Assembly (NCBI RefSeq): GCF_005937885.2
Contig: NZ_CP042176.1
Coordinates: 5,575,501-5,639,500 of the forward strand
Direction of reading: 5' to 3'
DNA from: Bradyrhizobium sp. KBS0727
GTDB taxonomy: Bacteria; Pseudomonadota; Alphaproteobacteria; Rhizobiales; Xanthobacteraceae
DNA length: 64,000 nt
A model generated the notes under the pieces. It saw only the letters and a list, made by a program, of their open reading frames with translations. It had not been told where the DNA came from and did not search any database. Below are positions 9,226-17,431 of this stretch, in pieces. How positions within the stretch are numbered: position 1 is the first letter of the stretch; every line of letters starts with the position of its first letter. Both the position numbers and the translations under genes were made by a program.

Positions 9226-9443
9226 CGATATTCCCAACACCCGGCGCCCCGCGCCTGCTCCTTTCCTAGCGGTATCGCGTTGAGGAAGCTGGCGCGATTT
9301 GCGCGCAATTGACGGCCGCGCGTTCAGAATTCGGTAACCCTCGCGGACGCACGTCGCGCCACCGCGGCTGCGCTGCGCAACCGGGCGCTTAAGCGCCGAA
9401 AATGGCGCACGGCGTCCGCGCCGCCGGTGTCACGGGAGCGTCA

Positions 9444-9470
9444 TTTGACATTTCATTCGATTTTGTCAAA
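9444..9470 (+). promoter_or_regulatory. dyad overlapping the presumed tetR promoter
   Basis: TTTGACA, 13 bases, TGTCAAA: a perfect 7-bp inverted repeat whose left arm contains a consensus TTGACA -35 hexamer. It ends nine bases before the ATG of the downstream tetR gene. It looks like an autoregulatory operator placed on the promoter. No -10 box of good quality is visible. Confidence 0.5.
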
Positions 9471-9478
9471 CTCGTCAA

Positions 9479-10174
9479 ATGAGCCCCCGCACCCGCATCC
9501 TCGACGCCGCGATGACGGTGTTCCGCCGCCAGGGTTTCCGCCGTTCGTCGATCGAGCAGGCGGCCGAAGCCGCGGGCCTGACGCGGCAGGCGCTCTACCA
9601 TCACTTCAAGTCCAAGGAAGCGCTGTTCCGCGCCGTGATCGAGCGGCTGTATGAAGACGCATTCGCCGCCGAGACGGCGGCGATCACGGCAACGGAGAAA
9701 GCCGGCGGCGGCCTCGCCGATGTCATCGTCGCCGCGGTCACCGCCAAGCTCGGGCAGTTGGCCGAATCCCTTGACGGTTCGCCCCATGTCGAGGAGCTGT
9801 TTTCCGAACACCTCGCGCAGGCCCGCGACCTCTACCAGAAATACGTCGCCGCGCATGGCGAGCAGTTGGCGACGGCGATTGCGCGCATCTGCCGCAAACA
9901 GGGCCTCACCCTCAACGCCGGGATGACACCGCGCGATCTGGCGCGCTGCGTCGAGATGACGATCAACGGCACCAAATCCGCCTACCCCGCAATGCAGCCG
10001 GCGGCCGCCTTCCTCAGGGATCTGGAAGTCATGCTGCGGACATTCGTCGCCGGTGCGGCAAGCCCGGCGAAGCCGCGCGCCGCAAAAGCGAAGCCGGCCA
10101 GGAAATCTGGAGTTAAATCCGTGAAGAAATCCGTGAAGAAATCCACCGGCAAACACCAGGGAGATCGCAAATGA
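9479..10174 (+). CDS. TetR-family regulator of the molybdenum hydroxylase operon
   Basis: A 231-residue protein with a standard TetR DNA-binding domain (RILDAAMTVFRRQGFRRSSIEQAAEAAGLTRQALYHHFKSKEALF, shown here in two joined parts of the same helix bundle). A TetR_C ligand domain follows, then an unusual C-terminal tail of about 35 residues rich in Lys/Ala (KSVKKSVKK). No Shine-Dalgarno precedes the ATG, and the dyad lies immediately upstream, so the message may be leaderless. Its stop overlaps the next start as ATGA, indicating co-transcription with the oxidoreductase genes. Confidence 0.85.
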   Translation: MSPRTRILDAAMTVFRRQGFRRSSIEQAAEAAGLTRQALYHHFKSKEALFRAVIERLYEDAFAAETAAITATEKAGGGLADVIVAAVTAKLGQLAESLDGSPHVEELFSEHLAQARDLYQKYVAAHGEQLATAIARICRKQGLTLNAGMTPRDLARCVEMTINGTKSAYPAMQPAAAFLRDLEVMLRTFVAGAASPAKPRAAKAKPARKSGVKSVKKSVKKSTGKHQGDRK

Positions 10175-12864
10175 GCACGATGACGATCAACGGCCAACTC
10201 GCGCCGCTCCCCGACGATCCCGACGCGCTGCTGATCGAGGTCGTGCGCGACGCGCTCGACCTGACCGGCACCAAGCTAGTGTGCGGCGCCGGCGTCTGCG
10301 GCGCCTGCACCGTGCTGGTCGACGGCGCGCCTGTCGTGAGCTGCCTGATGCCGGCGCGCGCCGCTGCCGGCAAGGCGATCACGACGGTCGAAGGCATCGG
10401 CGCGGCAAAACTGCATCCGGTGCAGAAGGCGTTCATGGCGCACGATGCTTTGCAATGCGGGTTCTGCACGCCCGGTTTCATCGTCGAGGCCGCGGCGTTT
10501 CACGACCGCTGGCGGGCGGCGAAGGGAACGGCGACGCCGTCGCGCGAGGAAATCGGTGCAGCATTGTCGGGGCATCTGTGCCGTTGCGGCGCCTATGACG
10601 GCATCTTCCGCGCCGTGGCGGACGCCTGCACCGGCCGCTTCGACAACGACGCCGTCGCCTCGCCGCCGCGCATGGAGGCGCGCGACAAGGTGACGGGAGC
10701 GGCGAAATACACCGTCGACATCCATCATGACGGCCAACTCGAGGGCATGATCCTGCGCTCGCAGCTCGCGCATGGACGGATCGGCGAACTCGACCTCGCG
10801 CCGGCGCGCGCCATTCCGGGCGTCGGCGCGGTGATTTCACTGCTCGACGACGACCGCGTCGTCCGCTATGTCGGCGCCCCCATTGCCGCCGTCGCCGCCA
10901 AGGATCGCAGGACCGTCGTTGCCGCGATGGCCGCCATCAGGATCAGCAGTGAAAAGCTGCCCGCGGCGGTCGGACTGGAGAACGCGCGCAAGCCCGGCGC
11001 GCCGGTCGTGTTCGAAAAGCCCGATCGCAAGAAGGCCGGCAACGTTTCCGAAGGCGGCGGTTCGCCGGCGCCGTGGAAGGGAAATATCCGCGGACCGTCG
11101 GCGGCGTTTTCCAAGAAGCCGAAGCAGGTGCAGAGCTGGGTGGCGGATGCGCTCGAAGCGAAAAATCCGCTGCTGGTCGAGGGCACCTTCCGTACCGGCA
11201 CGCAATCGCATGCCTGCCTGGAGCCGCACGCCGCGGTGGCCCGTTTCAACGGCGATCAACTGACCGTGCATGTCTCGACCCAGGCGGTGTTCCATCTGAT
11301 GGAGCTGATCGCCAAGCGCTTCAAGCTCGACCACGACAAGGTCCGCGTCATAGCCGACCATGTCGGCGGCGGCTTCGGTTCGAAGGCGAGCCTCGGCATG
11401 GAGACCATTGCCGCGATCGAGCTTGCGCGCGCCGCCAAGGCGCCGGTCCGCATTGCCTATGACCGGCATGAAGAATTGTCGGTGACCGGCTATCGCCCGG
11501 CCGCGGAAGTGAAGATTGCGCTGCTGCCGTCCGCGCAGGGCGACTTGAAGGCTTTGTCGCTCACCGCCCATGCCGACACCGGCGCCGCGACCAATTCGAC
11601 CATCGCCGCCCTGGCCCGCCTGATCTATCCGGCGGAAGCCAAGGCGCTGGCCGATTACGACGTCATCAGCAACCTGCCGCCCGGCGCCGCGTTCCGCGGT
11701 CCGGGCGGACCGCCGATGGCATTCGCGCTGGAACAGGCGATCGACGAGGCGGCGCTGCGGATGAACGCCGATCCGATCAGCTTACGCAAGCGCTGGGATC
11801 CCGATCCCAACCGCCAGCGTCTGTACGATTGGGCTTCAGACCTCGAGGTCTGGCGCAACCGGAAACCAGCGTCCGCACAGAGCGGCCGCTATCGCCGCGG
11901 CGTCGGCGTCGCCACCGGCTACTGGCTCTATCTGTGGCAGCCCGGCTCCAAAGTCGAAGTCGCCGTCAAGGGCGGGCGTCTTATCGCCAGCACCGCGACG
12001 CAGGATATCGGCACCGGCACCCGCAGCGTGATCGCCAACACGGTCGCGCGCGAGTTCGGATTGGAGCCGCACGAAGTCGAGGTCAGGATCGGCGATTCCA
12101 GGTTGCCGGAAGGGCCGGGGTCGGGCGGCAGCCGCGTCACCGCATCGGTGGTGCCGCCGACGCTGCTCGCGATCACGAAACTGAAAGCCGCGATCGAAGC
12201 GAACGCGAAACGAAAACCGGTGCCCGGCTCGAATGCGCCGTGGCGCGAGTTGCTGGCGGCGTCGCCCGATCTTGCGGCCGCAAGCGAACGTCCCGAGGAC
12301 AGCAAACCGACGGCGCCCGGAATCCAGTCGCCGCTGAAGCAGGTCGGCCTGCTGGGCTGGATCTTCGGCTGGATGATGCGCCGCTTTTCCAATCTCGCGA
12401 TCGGGGCCGGCGTGCCGAGCTCGGTGCAGGTGATCGAGGTCGAGGTCGACACCTGGCTCGGGCATGTCCGTGTCGTCAGCGTGCACACCGGCATTGCCGT
12501 CGGCAAGATCGCGGCGCCCGCGCTGGCCCACAGCCAGGCGGCAGGCTCGGTGATCCAGGGCATCGGCTACGCCCTCTACGAAGCGCGCGAAATCGATTCC
12601 GTCACCGGCGACATCCTCTCTGGCGGGATGGAGGATTATCGCATTCCCGGAATCTCCGACACTCCCGCGATCGACGTGCATTTCGACGAAGGCGGCTTCG
12701 GCCACGTGCTCGGCGGCAGCGTCGGCATCGGCGAGGTCTCCACCGTGCCGACTTCGCCCGCGATCGCCAACGCCATCTGCAACGCGACCGGCCTCCGGCT
12801 GACCGAGTTGCCGATCCGGCCTGACCGGCTGATAGCCGCACTCAAAGGGAGGGCCGCCGCATGA
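10171..12864 (+). CDS. molybdenum hydroxylase, fused [2Fe-2S] and molybdopterin subunits
   Basis: 897 residues. Residues 1-150 are a two-cluster ferredoxin-type small subunit: plant-type cluster Cys38/43/46/58 and second cluster Cys96/99 and Cys137/139. Residues from about 175 form the Mo-binding subunit: hammerhead domain, VGGGFGSK, the AFRGPGGPPMAFALEQ segment, and a C-terminal GIGE with the likely base Glu. It should hydroxylate an aldehyde or N-heterocycle, passing electrons to the FAD subunit encoded next. GGGAG lies seven bases before the ATG. In most relatives the two parts are separate polypeptides; here they are fused. Substrate unknown. Confidence 0.9.
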   Translation: MSTMTINGQLAPLPDDPDALLIEVVRDALDLTGTKLVCGAGVCGACTVLVDGAPVVSCLMPARAAAGKAITTVEGIGAAKLHPVQKAFMAHDALQCGFCTPGFIVEAAAFHDRWRAAKGTATPSREEIGAALSGHLCRCGAYDGIFRAVADACTGRFDNDAVASPPRMEARDKVTGAAKYTVDIHHDGQLEGMILRSQLAHGRIGELDLAPARAIPGVGAVISLLDDDRVVRYVGAPIAAVAAKDRRTVVAAMAAIRISSEKLPAAVGLENARKPGAPVVFEKPDRKKAGNVSEGGGSPAPWKGNIRGPSAAFSKKPKQVQSWVADALEAKNPLLVEGTFRTGTQSHACLEPHAAVARFNGDQLTVHVSTQAVFHLMELIAKRFKLDHDKVRVIADHVGGGFGSKASLGMETIAAIELARAAKAPVRIAYDRHEELSVTGYRPAAEVKIALLPSAQGDLKALSLTAHADTGAATNSTIAALARLIYPAEAKALADYDVISNLPPGAAFRGPGGPPMAFALEQAIDEAALRMNADPISLRKRWDPDPNRQRLYDWASDLEVWRNRKPASAQSGRYRRGVGVATGYWLYLWQPGSKVEVAVKGGRLIASTATQDIGTGTRSVIANTVAREFGLEPHEVEVRIGDSRLPEGPGSGGSRVTASVVPPTLLAITKLKAAIEANAKRKPVPGSNAPWRELLAASPDLAAASERPEDSKPTAPGIQSPLKQVGLLGWIFGWMMRRFSNLAIGAGVPSSVQVIEVEVDTWLGHVRVVSVHTGIAVGKIAAPALAHSQAAGSVIQGIGYALYEAREIDSVTGDILSGGMEDYRIPGISDTPAIDVHFDEGGFGHVLGGSVGIGEVSTVPTSPAIANAICNATGLRLTELPIRPDRLIAALKGRAAA

Positions 12865-13784
12865 CACAAGCAAACATGACCGCCGCGCAAGCTCCGGAAT
12901 TCCGCGCCGCCGGCACCGATCTTTCCGAGCGACGCCGCAGCGGGGTTTCGACCGGACCGCTGATCGATATTGCAGCCCAACCCGACATGACGAGCATGCT
13001 GTGGGGGGCGGACGGCACGTTGCGGATCGGCGCCCTCACGACGGTCGCCGCCATCGCAAGCGACAGCCGCATTGCCGCCGCCTATCCCGGCCTCGCAGCA
13101 TCGGCGCAGGATCTGGCGACGCCGCAGATCCGTCACCTGGCGACGCTGGGCGGCAACCTCGCGCAGCGGTCGCGCTGCTGGTACTATCGCAGTCCGCAGT
13201 TCGCCTGCCTGAAAAAGGGTGGATCGGATTGCCCGGCGCGTTCAGGCAATCATCTCTATGGCGTCGCCTTCGATCTCGGCCCCTGCGTGGCGCCGCACCC
13301 CTCGACCCTTGCCGCAGCGCTTTTGGCCTACGACGCCACCGTTCTCACCAACCAGCGCGGCTGCCTGACCATCGCCGAACTGTTCGGCGACGGCTCCGAC
13401 GGCACCGCCGACAACGCGCTGATGCCTGGCGAATTGATCAAGGGCGTCGAGCTGCCTGCCGCGTTGGCGAACGAGCGCGCGCTGTACAAGCGCGCCATCA
13501 GCCGCACCCATGCGGAATGGCCGCTGGTCGAGATCTGCGCCCGCGCCGTGGTCAGGGACGGCGCGTTCCAGTTCATCCGCCTCGCCGCCGGTGGCGTCGC
13601 CCCGGTGCCGTTGCGCCTTGCCGCCGTCGAAGCCGCGTTGCAAGGCAAGCCGGCGAGCGCCGCCAACATCGCCAGCGCCGCCGCGCTTGCTGTAGCCGGC
13701 GCAAAGCCGCTGCCGATGACCGGCTACAAGCTCGATCTGCTGCAAGGCCTGGTGCACGATCTGCTGGAGCGGCTGGCGGAGTAG
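12861..13784 (+). CDS. FAD-binding subunit of molybdenum hydroxylase, PaoB-like
   Basis: 307 residues of the CO-dehydrogenase flavoprotein/FAD_binding_5 type, overlapping the preceding gene by ATGA. The FAD segment LATLGGNLAQRSRC is followed by four cysteines (106, 116, 124, 142) in the spacing of the extra [4Fe-4S] loop known from E. coli PaoB and 4-hydroxybenzoyl-CoA reductase beta. The N-terminus is shorter than usual and reads AAGTDL where AGGTDL is typical. It mediates electron transfer from the iron-sulfur/Mo protein to an acceptor. The complex is probably alpha-beta, without a separate small subunit. Confidence 0.88.
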   Translation: MTQANMTAAQAPEFRAAGTDLSERRRSGVSTGPLIDIAAQPDMTSMLWGADGTLRIGALTTVAAIASDSRIAAAYPGLAASAQDLATPQIRHLATLGGNLAQRSRCWYYRSPQFACLKKGGSDCPARSGNHLYGVAFDLGPCVAPHPSTLAAALLAYDATVLTNQRGCLTIAELFGDGSDGTADNALMPGELIKGVELPAALANERALYKRAISRTHAEWPLVEICARAVVRDGAFQFIRLAAGGVAPVPLRLAAVEAALQGKPASAANIASAAALAVAGAKPLPMTGYKLDLLQGLVHDLLERLAE

Positions 13785-13799
13785 AAGAACGTCGGGATG

Positions 13800-13830
13800 T
13801 AGGGCGGATTAGCCGAAGGCGTAATCCGCC
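13800..13830. repeat. REP hairpin, left copy flanking RAYT
   Basis: A 31-base element beginning TAGGGCGGATTAGCC and ending GTAATCCGCC. It folds as stem GGCGGATTA/TAATCCGCC with an inner GCC-GAA-GGC. The exact reverse complement occurs at 14425-14455 on the other side of the RAYT gene. Related hairpins occur near 57.8 and 58.46 kb. Confidence 0.85.
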
Positions 13831-13850
13831 GTTCCTGGCCGACGCTGCAA

Positions 13851-14384
13851 CTATGATCGCTCGCCGAAGTCACCGCTTGTTTCTGTATCGCCGCCCCAAT
13901 CGGTCGGAAAGATTCCCGCACGCACGTCGCGATGAAACGACGAATATGGCCAATCGCGCACCTGCGTGACGAAACGATGCTTCAACGGATTGATGTAACA
14001 ATATTCGACATGGCGGGCGTAATCCGCCTCGTCGCGGACCAGATGCTCCCAAAACCGGTGCTGCCAGACACCTCGTTCGTTGCGCGCGATGCGAGCAGCG
14101 CCGAGTTGCTCCCGCTTCGGCATAGCTCTCGCAAAACGGCTCTTGATTAGGCGCAAGCGTGTCGAGAAATCGCAATCGCCCGGGGGCAGGCTCCAGACTG
14201 CATGCAGATGATCGGGCAGCACAACGAATGCGTCGATCGCGAATGGACGGCTTCGGCGGGTCGCAGCCAAGGCCTCGCGTAGAATCTCGATATGGTCGAC
14301 GAGCAGGGTTTGCCGCCGGTCCAGCAGGTTGACCGTAAAGAACCAACATCCGCCCGGAATGAACGCACGACGATAGTTCGGCAT
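13851..14384 (-). CDS. REP-associated tyrosine transposase (RAYT, Y1/IS200-like)
   Basis: 177 residues. It opens MPNYRRAFIPGGCWFFTVNL and carries the HUH motif as DHLHAVW (His59, His61). The C-terminal EYCYINPLKHRFV segment contains the catalytic Tyr candidates 128/130. RAYTs are domesticated single-strand transposases thought to mobilise the REP hairpins beside them; identical REPs in inverted orientation flank this gene at 13800 and 14425. The ATG at 14384 was chosen because the RAYT domain starts there; a longer in-frame extension reads through the right REP. The C-terminus ends in a short variable tail. Confidence 0.9.
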   Translation of the reverse strand: MPNYRRAFIPGGCWFFTVNLLDRRQTLLVDHIEILREALAATRRSRPFAIDAFVVLPDHLHAVWSLPPGDCDFSTRLRLIKSRFARAMPKREQLGAARIARNERGVWQHRFWEHLVRDEADYARHVEYCYINPLKHRFVTQVRDWPYSSFHRDVRAGIFPTDWGGDTETSGDFGERS

Positions 14385-14424
14385 GAGGCACAGGATAGCA
14401 CGGACGTTCGCTTTGTGGCGAGAC

Positions 14425-14455
14425 GGCGGATTACGCCTTCGGCTAATCCGCCCTA
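14425..14455. repeat. REP hairpin, right copy flanking RAYT
   Basis: Exact reverse complement of the element at 13800-13830, beginning GGCGGATTACGCC and ending CCGCCCTA. The two copies bracket the RAYT gene in inverted orientation. Confidence 0.85.
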
Positions 14456-14475
14456 CGAATACCACGATGACGAAA

Positions 14476-15678
14476 TCACTCGTCCTCGAACTCGTCTTCC
14501 TCGTTGACCTTGCTGCCCGCTCTGCGCGGATGCGGCAGCGGCTTCTTGCCGCCGAGCGATCCCGTGACGAAGGTTTCGCGCGAGGCGTAAGGGTTGCGTC
14601 CGCCGGCACGGGCCGCGATCTCTTCGCCCGACACCGCTGCCGGCTGGCAGATGATGCGGCGCGAGGCGCGGCGCATCAGGTCCACGTGAATGTGATCGTA
14701 GTGGTAGACGTTGGAGCCCGGCGCCAGCACGGTGTTGAACTGTTGGCAGGCGGCGCCCTGGACGTCGCGCAGAAAGCCCTGCTCCTCCGGCATGCCCTTC
14801 CAGCCGTCCTTCACCGTGATGCGGCGGCCGTCGGCGAGTACGAAGGCCGCGATGTCGAGCGCGTTGCCGAAGGCGTGCTCGGAAATATGCGCATACGCAT
14901 TGCCGTTCATGCCGCGGCAGGAATAGGCGGAGATCTGCTTGATCTCGACCACGCGCACGCCGAACCAGCGCTGCGCCGCGGGCTGCACGGAATCGGCGAG
15001 CCAGCGGTCGAGCGCCGAGACGATCGGACAGGCCAGCGTCGCCGCAGGCTTGATCGCCACCGGACCGACCGTGTTGACGGCATTGCCTTGCGCGGGTCCG
15101 AGCCGCGGCGGAGCCGACGCCGGTGCCTGCGAATAGGGCGCCGAATAGCGATCGCGTGACGGATAGGTCGGCGCATTCCGGTAAGGCGCCTGTCCAGGTG
15201 CGGCTTCGGCCGGCAGGTCGATTTCGTCGTCCTGTGGCGCGACACCGGGCGCCGACAAAGAGATCGGCCCGTTCGACGGCGGCGCATAGTTCGGTTGGCG
15301 CAGCGCCGAATCCGAATAGCCGCCTTGATAATTTCCTTGAGGTGCCGTCGCAGCCGGCGCCGGCGAGATCGGCCAGCGCGGCTGATTGCCGATGGCACCG
15401 GGCGGCCGCAGATCGTCGGCAAAACCGAAGCTGGCTGACGCCTCGCCGAGGGCGGCCACCTTGAGCGGGAATTCGGCACCGCAGACGCCGGGACCCGAAA
15501 TCGGATCGATCCGGACCAGTTCCGGGCTTTCCTTGACCGCGCCGGATTTCAGGCATGCGACCTCGGCCTCGGCCCGCCACGGTTCACGTTCCGCGGACTG
15601 AAAGAACCCGCGCCCGCAACCCGCTAGCGATACAAGGACGAAGGAGCCGACGAGATACAAACGAACTCCGCGCGTCAT
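14476..15678 (-). CDS. extensin-like C-terminal domain lipoprotein
   Basis: 400 residues. The signal sequence MTRGVRLYLVGSFVLVSLAGC ends in a lipobox-like LAGC, so the protein is probably lipid-anchored. A low-complexity Pro/Ala-rich middle follows, then a C-terminal extensin-like domain: SALDRWLADSVQPAAQRWFGV, the metal-site-like HISEHAFGNALDIAAF, and YHYDHIHVDLM. The His/Asp arrangement resembles LAS-type peptidoglycan metallopeptidases, suggesting a wall-associated role. The acidic tail EEDEFEDE closes the protein. Family assignment is good; enzymatic activity is inference. Confidence 0.85.
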   Translation of the reverse strand: MTRGVRLYLVGSFVLVSLAGCGRGFFQSAEREPWRAEAEVACLKSGAVKESPELVRIDPISGPGVCGAEFPLKVAALGEASASFGFADDLRPPGAIGNQPRWPISPAPAATAPQGNYQGGYSDSALRQPNYAPPSNGPISLSAPGVAPQDDEIDLPAEAAPGQAPYRNAPTYPSRDRYSAPYSQAPASAPPRLGPAQGNAVNTVGPVAIKPAATLACPIVSALDRWLADSVQPAAQRWFGVRVVEIKQISAYSCRGMNGNAYAHISEHAFGNALDIAAFVLADGRRITVKDGWKGMPEEQGFLRDVQGAACQQFNTVLAPGSNVYHYDHIHVDLMRRASRRIICQPAAVSGEEIAARAGGRNPYASRETFVTGSLGGKKPLPHPRRAGSKVNEEDEFEDE

Positions 15679-15871
15679 CGGCGCACGTTCGACGAATTTA
15701 TTTAAGGACTCTTCAACGCGTTGATTTTACGAATTTTTTACCACGTTGCCGGGGACGGGCGGCCGTGGAGATCTCGGGAGCGACAGCAACACTGACTTTT
15801 TGCGTCGGGAACGCTTTGTTAGCGTTATGCGTTATGTGCGAGCACGACGTGAACCAAGGGAGTTCGTTCCC

Positions 15872-15955
15872 ATGACTTTCGTCAGCAAGCTGAGCATGTT
15901 GACCGCGTACGTCGCGTTCGCCTTCGTCGGAGCCATTGTGCTCGGCGTCATCTAG
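15872..15955 (+). CDS. 27-aa single-pass membrane miniprotein
   Basis: ATG at 15872 with AAGGGAG about nine bases upstream; 27 codons then TAG. Residues 9-27 are a continuous hydrophobic helix (MLTAYVAFAFVGAIVLGVI), preceded by a short MTFVSKLS amphipathic start. A strong intrinsic terminator follows 30 bases downstream, so the gene has its own complete transcription unit. I believe similar peptides recur in Bradyrhizobium but cannot check this here. Function unknown. Confidence 0.6.
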   Translation: MTFVSKLSMLTAYVAFAFVGAIVLGVI

Positions 15956-15985
15956 ACTCCCCGTCCAGACGATCTGGACCTCCTC

Positions 15986-16014
15986 GCCCGGTGGCAAAGC
16001 CACCGGGCGTTTTC
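15986..16014 (+). terminator. rho-independent terminator after the miniprotein
   Basis: Perfect 10-bp stem GCCCGGTGGC / GCCACCGGGC with an AAA loop followed by GTTTTCGT. It lies 30 bases beyond the stop of the 27-aa gene. Confidence 0.85.
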
Positions 16015-16124
16015 GTGCCCATCGCTGTTTCGTACCCATGGCTGTTTTCGCGCCCATGGCTGGCGTCAATCGAAGTTCGAGCAACTCGACCCGGTGACGC
16101 CGCCGATCTTGAAGTCCCGGCACA

Positions 16125-16412
16125 TCAGCCCGGATTGTCGGGATCGGGATAGCGGTCGTCGCGCCCGCGAATCGTATGGCTGAAGCGCCAGCCATGCGAG
16201 AGCATGCAGCGCCGGTAGACCCTCGACGTCACCGCGCCGTTCTGCGGCGCGCCGAATTGCGCATCGCAGATGGCACCGTCGGCGTGCAGGGCATCGTCAC
16301 CGCGCGGCTGCTTCAGGATGTTCTTGTAGATGTCGTTGTCGGCCTGCGCCGCGGCGGCACCTCCGAGCAACAACAGAATGACGAGCCCATAGGTTTCACG
16401 ATCGATCTCCAT
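16125..16412 (-). CDS. small exported hypothetical protein
   Basis: 95 residues with an N-terminal signal-like segment (LVILLLLGGAAAAQADND). The mature part is short and carries two cysteines (AICDAQFG and YRRCMLSHGW), which could form a disulfide in the periplasm. It ends in a charged DRYPDPDNPG tail. It diverges from the DUF2147-like gene at 16640. I do not recognise a named family. Confidence 0.6.
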   Translation of the reverse strand: MEIDRETYGLVILLLLGGAAAAQADNDIYKNILKQPRGDDALHADGAICDAQFGAPQNGAVTSRVYRRCMLSHGWRFSHTIRGRDDRYPDPDNPG

Positions 16413-16639
16413 CTTCTGCCAATAGCCATTCAGCTATCGGTCGGTTGCGATGGAGCGGCCGTTCAGACCGGATCGATTACAAATTGGAAACGTGGGCAGC
16501 CATCACGGCTTCACGACCGCGGGACGATGAATTGAGGACCCGGCTCCCCCGTGACGCATGTCACAGAACGCGCCCTCGCCCCGGCATAGGGTTCGGGCAA
16601 GTTCACCGCCCCCTTTCACAAGCCGCACAGGAGGCTCGC

Positions 16640-17338
16640 ATGAAAAAACTGTACATCCTCGCCGCGCTGCTGATGGCCACGACCTCGGCGCACGCCGGCA
16701 ACGGCATTTCGTTCGAGATCAACGGCGAGCGGATTCGCGTCGAAGCGCCGCGCAACTGCAATGCGCTCTCCTGCATCAGAATCGCGGCGCCCGGATATTC
16801 CGGCACGGTCGGCAACATCGACCTCAAGGGCATCGGCTCCAAGAGCAAGGACGATGACGATTTCGCCGACACCACGCCGGCGAATCCTGTCCCCGCCCCC
16901 GCCCCCGCTCCGGTTCAGGCGGCGGCGCCGGTCGCGACCAACGCTACGCCCGCCCCGGCCCCGACGACGGTCGCCTCCACCGCGCCGGTGCAGGCCGACG
17001 TCGCCGCGCCCGCCGCGCAGCCGGCACCGGTTGCCGCAGCGCCGGTGTCCGACCCGAACTCGCCACTCGGCATCTGGGCGACCGAAGAGAACAAGGGCAA
17101 CGTGCGCATCGAGCCGTGCGGAACGAACCTCTGCGGCTATGCCGTGAAGAGCGGCGAAAAAATCCTGATCGGCATGAAGCCGGAAGGCAGCAAGTGGACC
17201 GGCCGCATCCACGATCCCGACAGCGGCCGCAACTACGACTCGACGATCGCGATGAAGGGCACCAACGCGCTGCGCGTGCAGGGCTGCGCCTTCGGCGGCA
17301 TGCTCTGCGGCGGCCAGACCTGGAAGCGGGTGAGCTGA
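16640..17338 (+). CDS. exported protein with C-terminal DUF2147-like domain
   Basis: 232 residues. A signal peptide (MKKLYILAALLMATTSAHA) precedes a small Cys-containing domain of about 60 residues (NCNALSCIRI). A roughly 75-residue linker of Pro/Ala/Val repeats follows, then a domain starting SPLGIWATEENKGNVRIEPCG with paired cysteines, typical of DUF2147. AGGAGG lies seven bases before the ATG, and this start yields the signal peptide. Likely periplasmic; function unknown for the family. Confidence 0.8.
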   Translation: MKKLYILAALLMATTSAHAGNGISFEINGERIRVEAPRNCNALSCIRIAAPGYSGTVGNIDLKGIGSKSKDDDDFADTTPANPVPAPAPAPVQAAAPVATNATPAPAPTTVASTAPVQADVAAPAAQPAPVAAAPVSDPNSPLGIWATEENKGNVRIEPCGTNLCGYAVKSGEKILIGMKPEGSKWTGRIHDPDSGRNYDSTIAMKGTNALRVQGCAFGGMLCGGQTWKRVS

Positions 17339-17431
17339 CCGGATATCGGCATCAGGATAGTGACAGGGACAACTGCCTTTGCCATCATGATCAGGGATTG
17401 GCTTTTTGCGGCGCATGCGCAGATCTGGGGT

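Noticed and set aside
7726..9312. 528-codon plus-strand open frame
   Set aside because: Antisense to the diguanylate cyclase, whose motifs are unambiguous.
15713..16195. 160-codon minus-strand frame
   Set aside because: It overlaps the miniprotein and its terminator; no ribosome site or family features.
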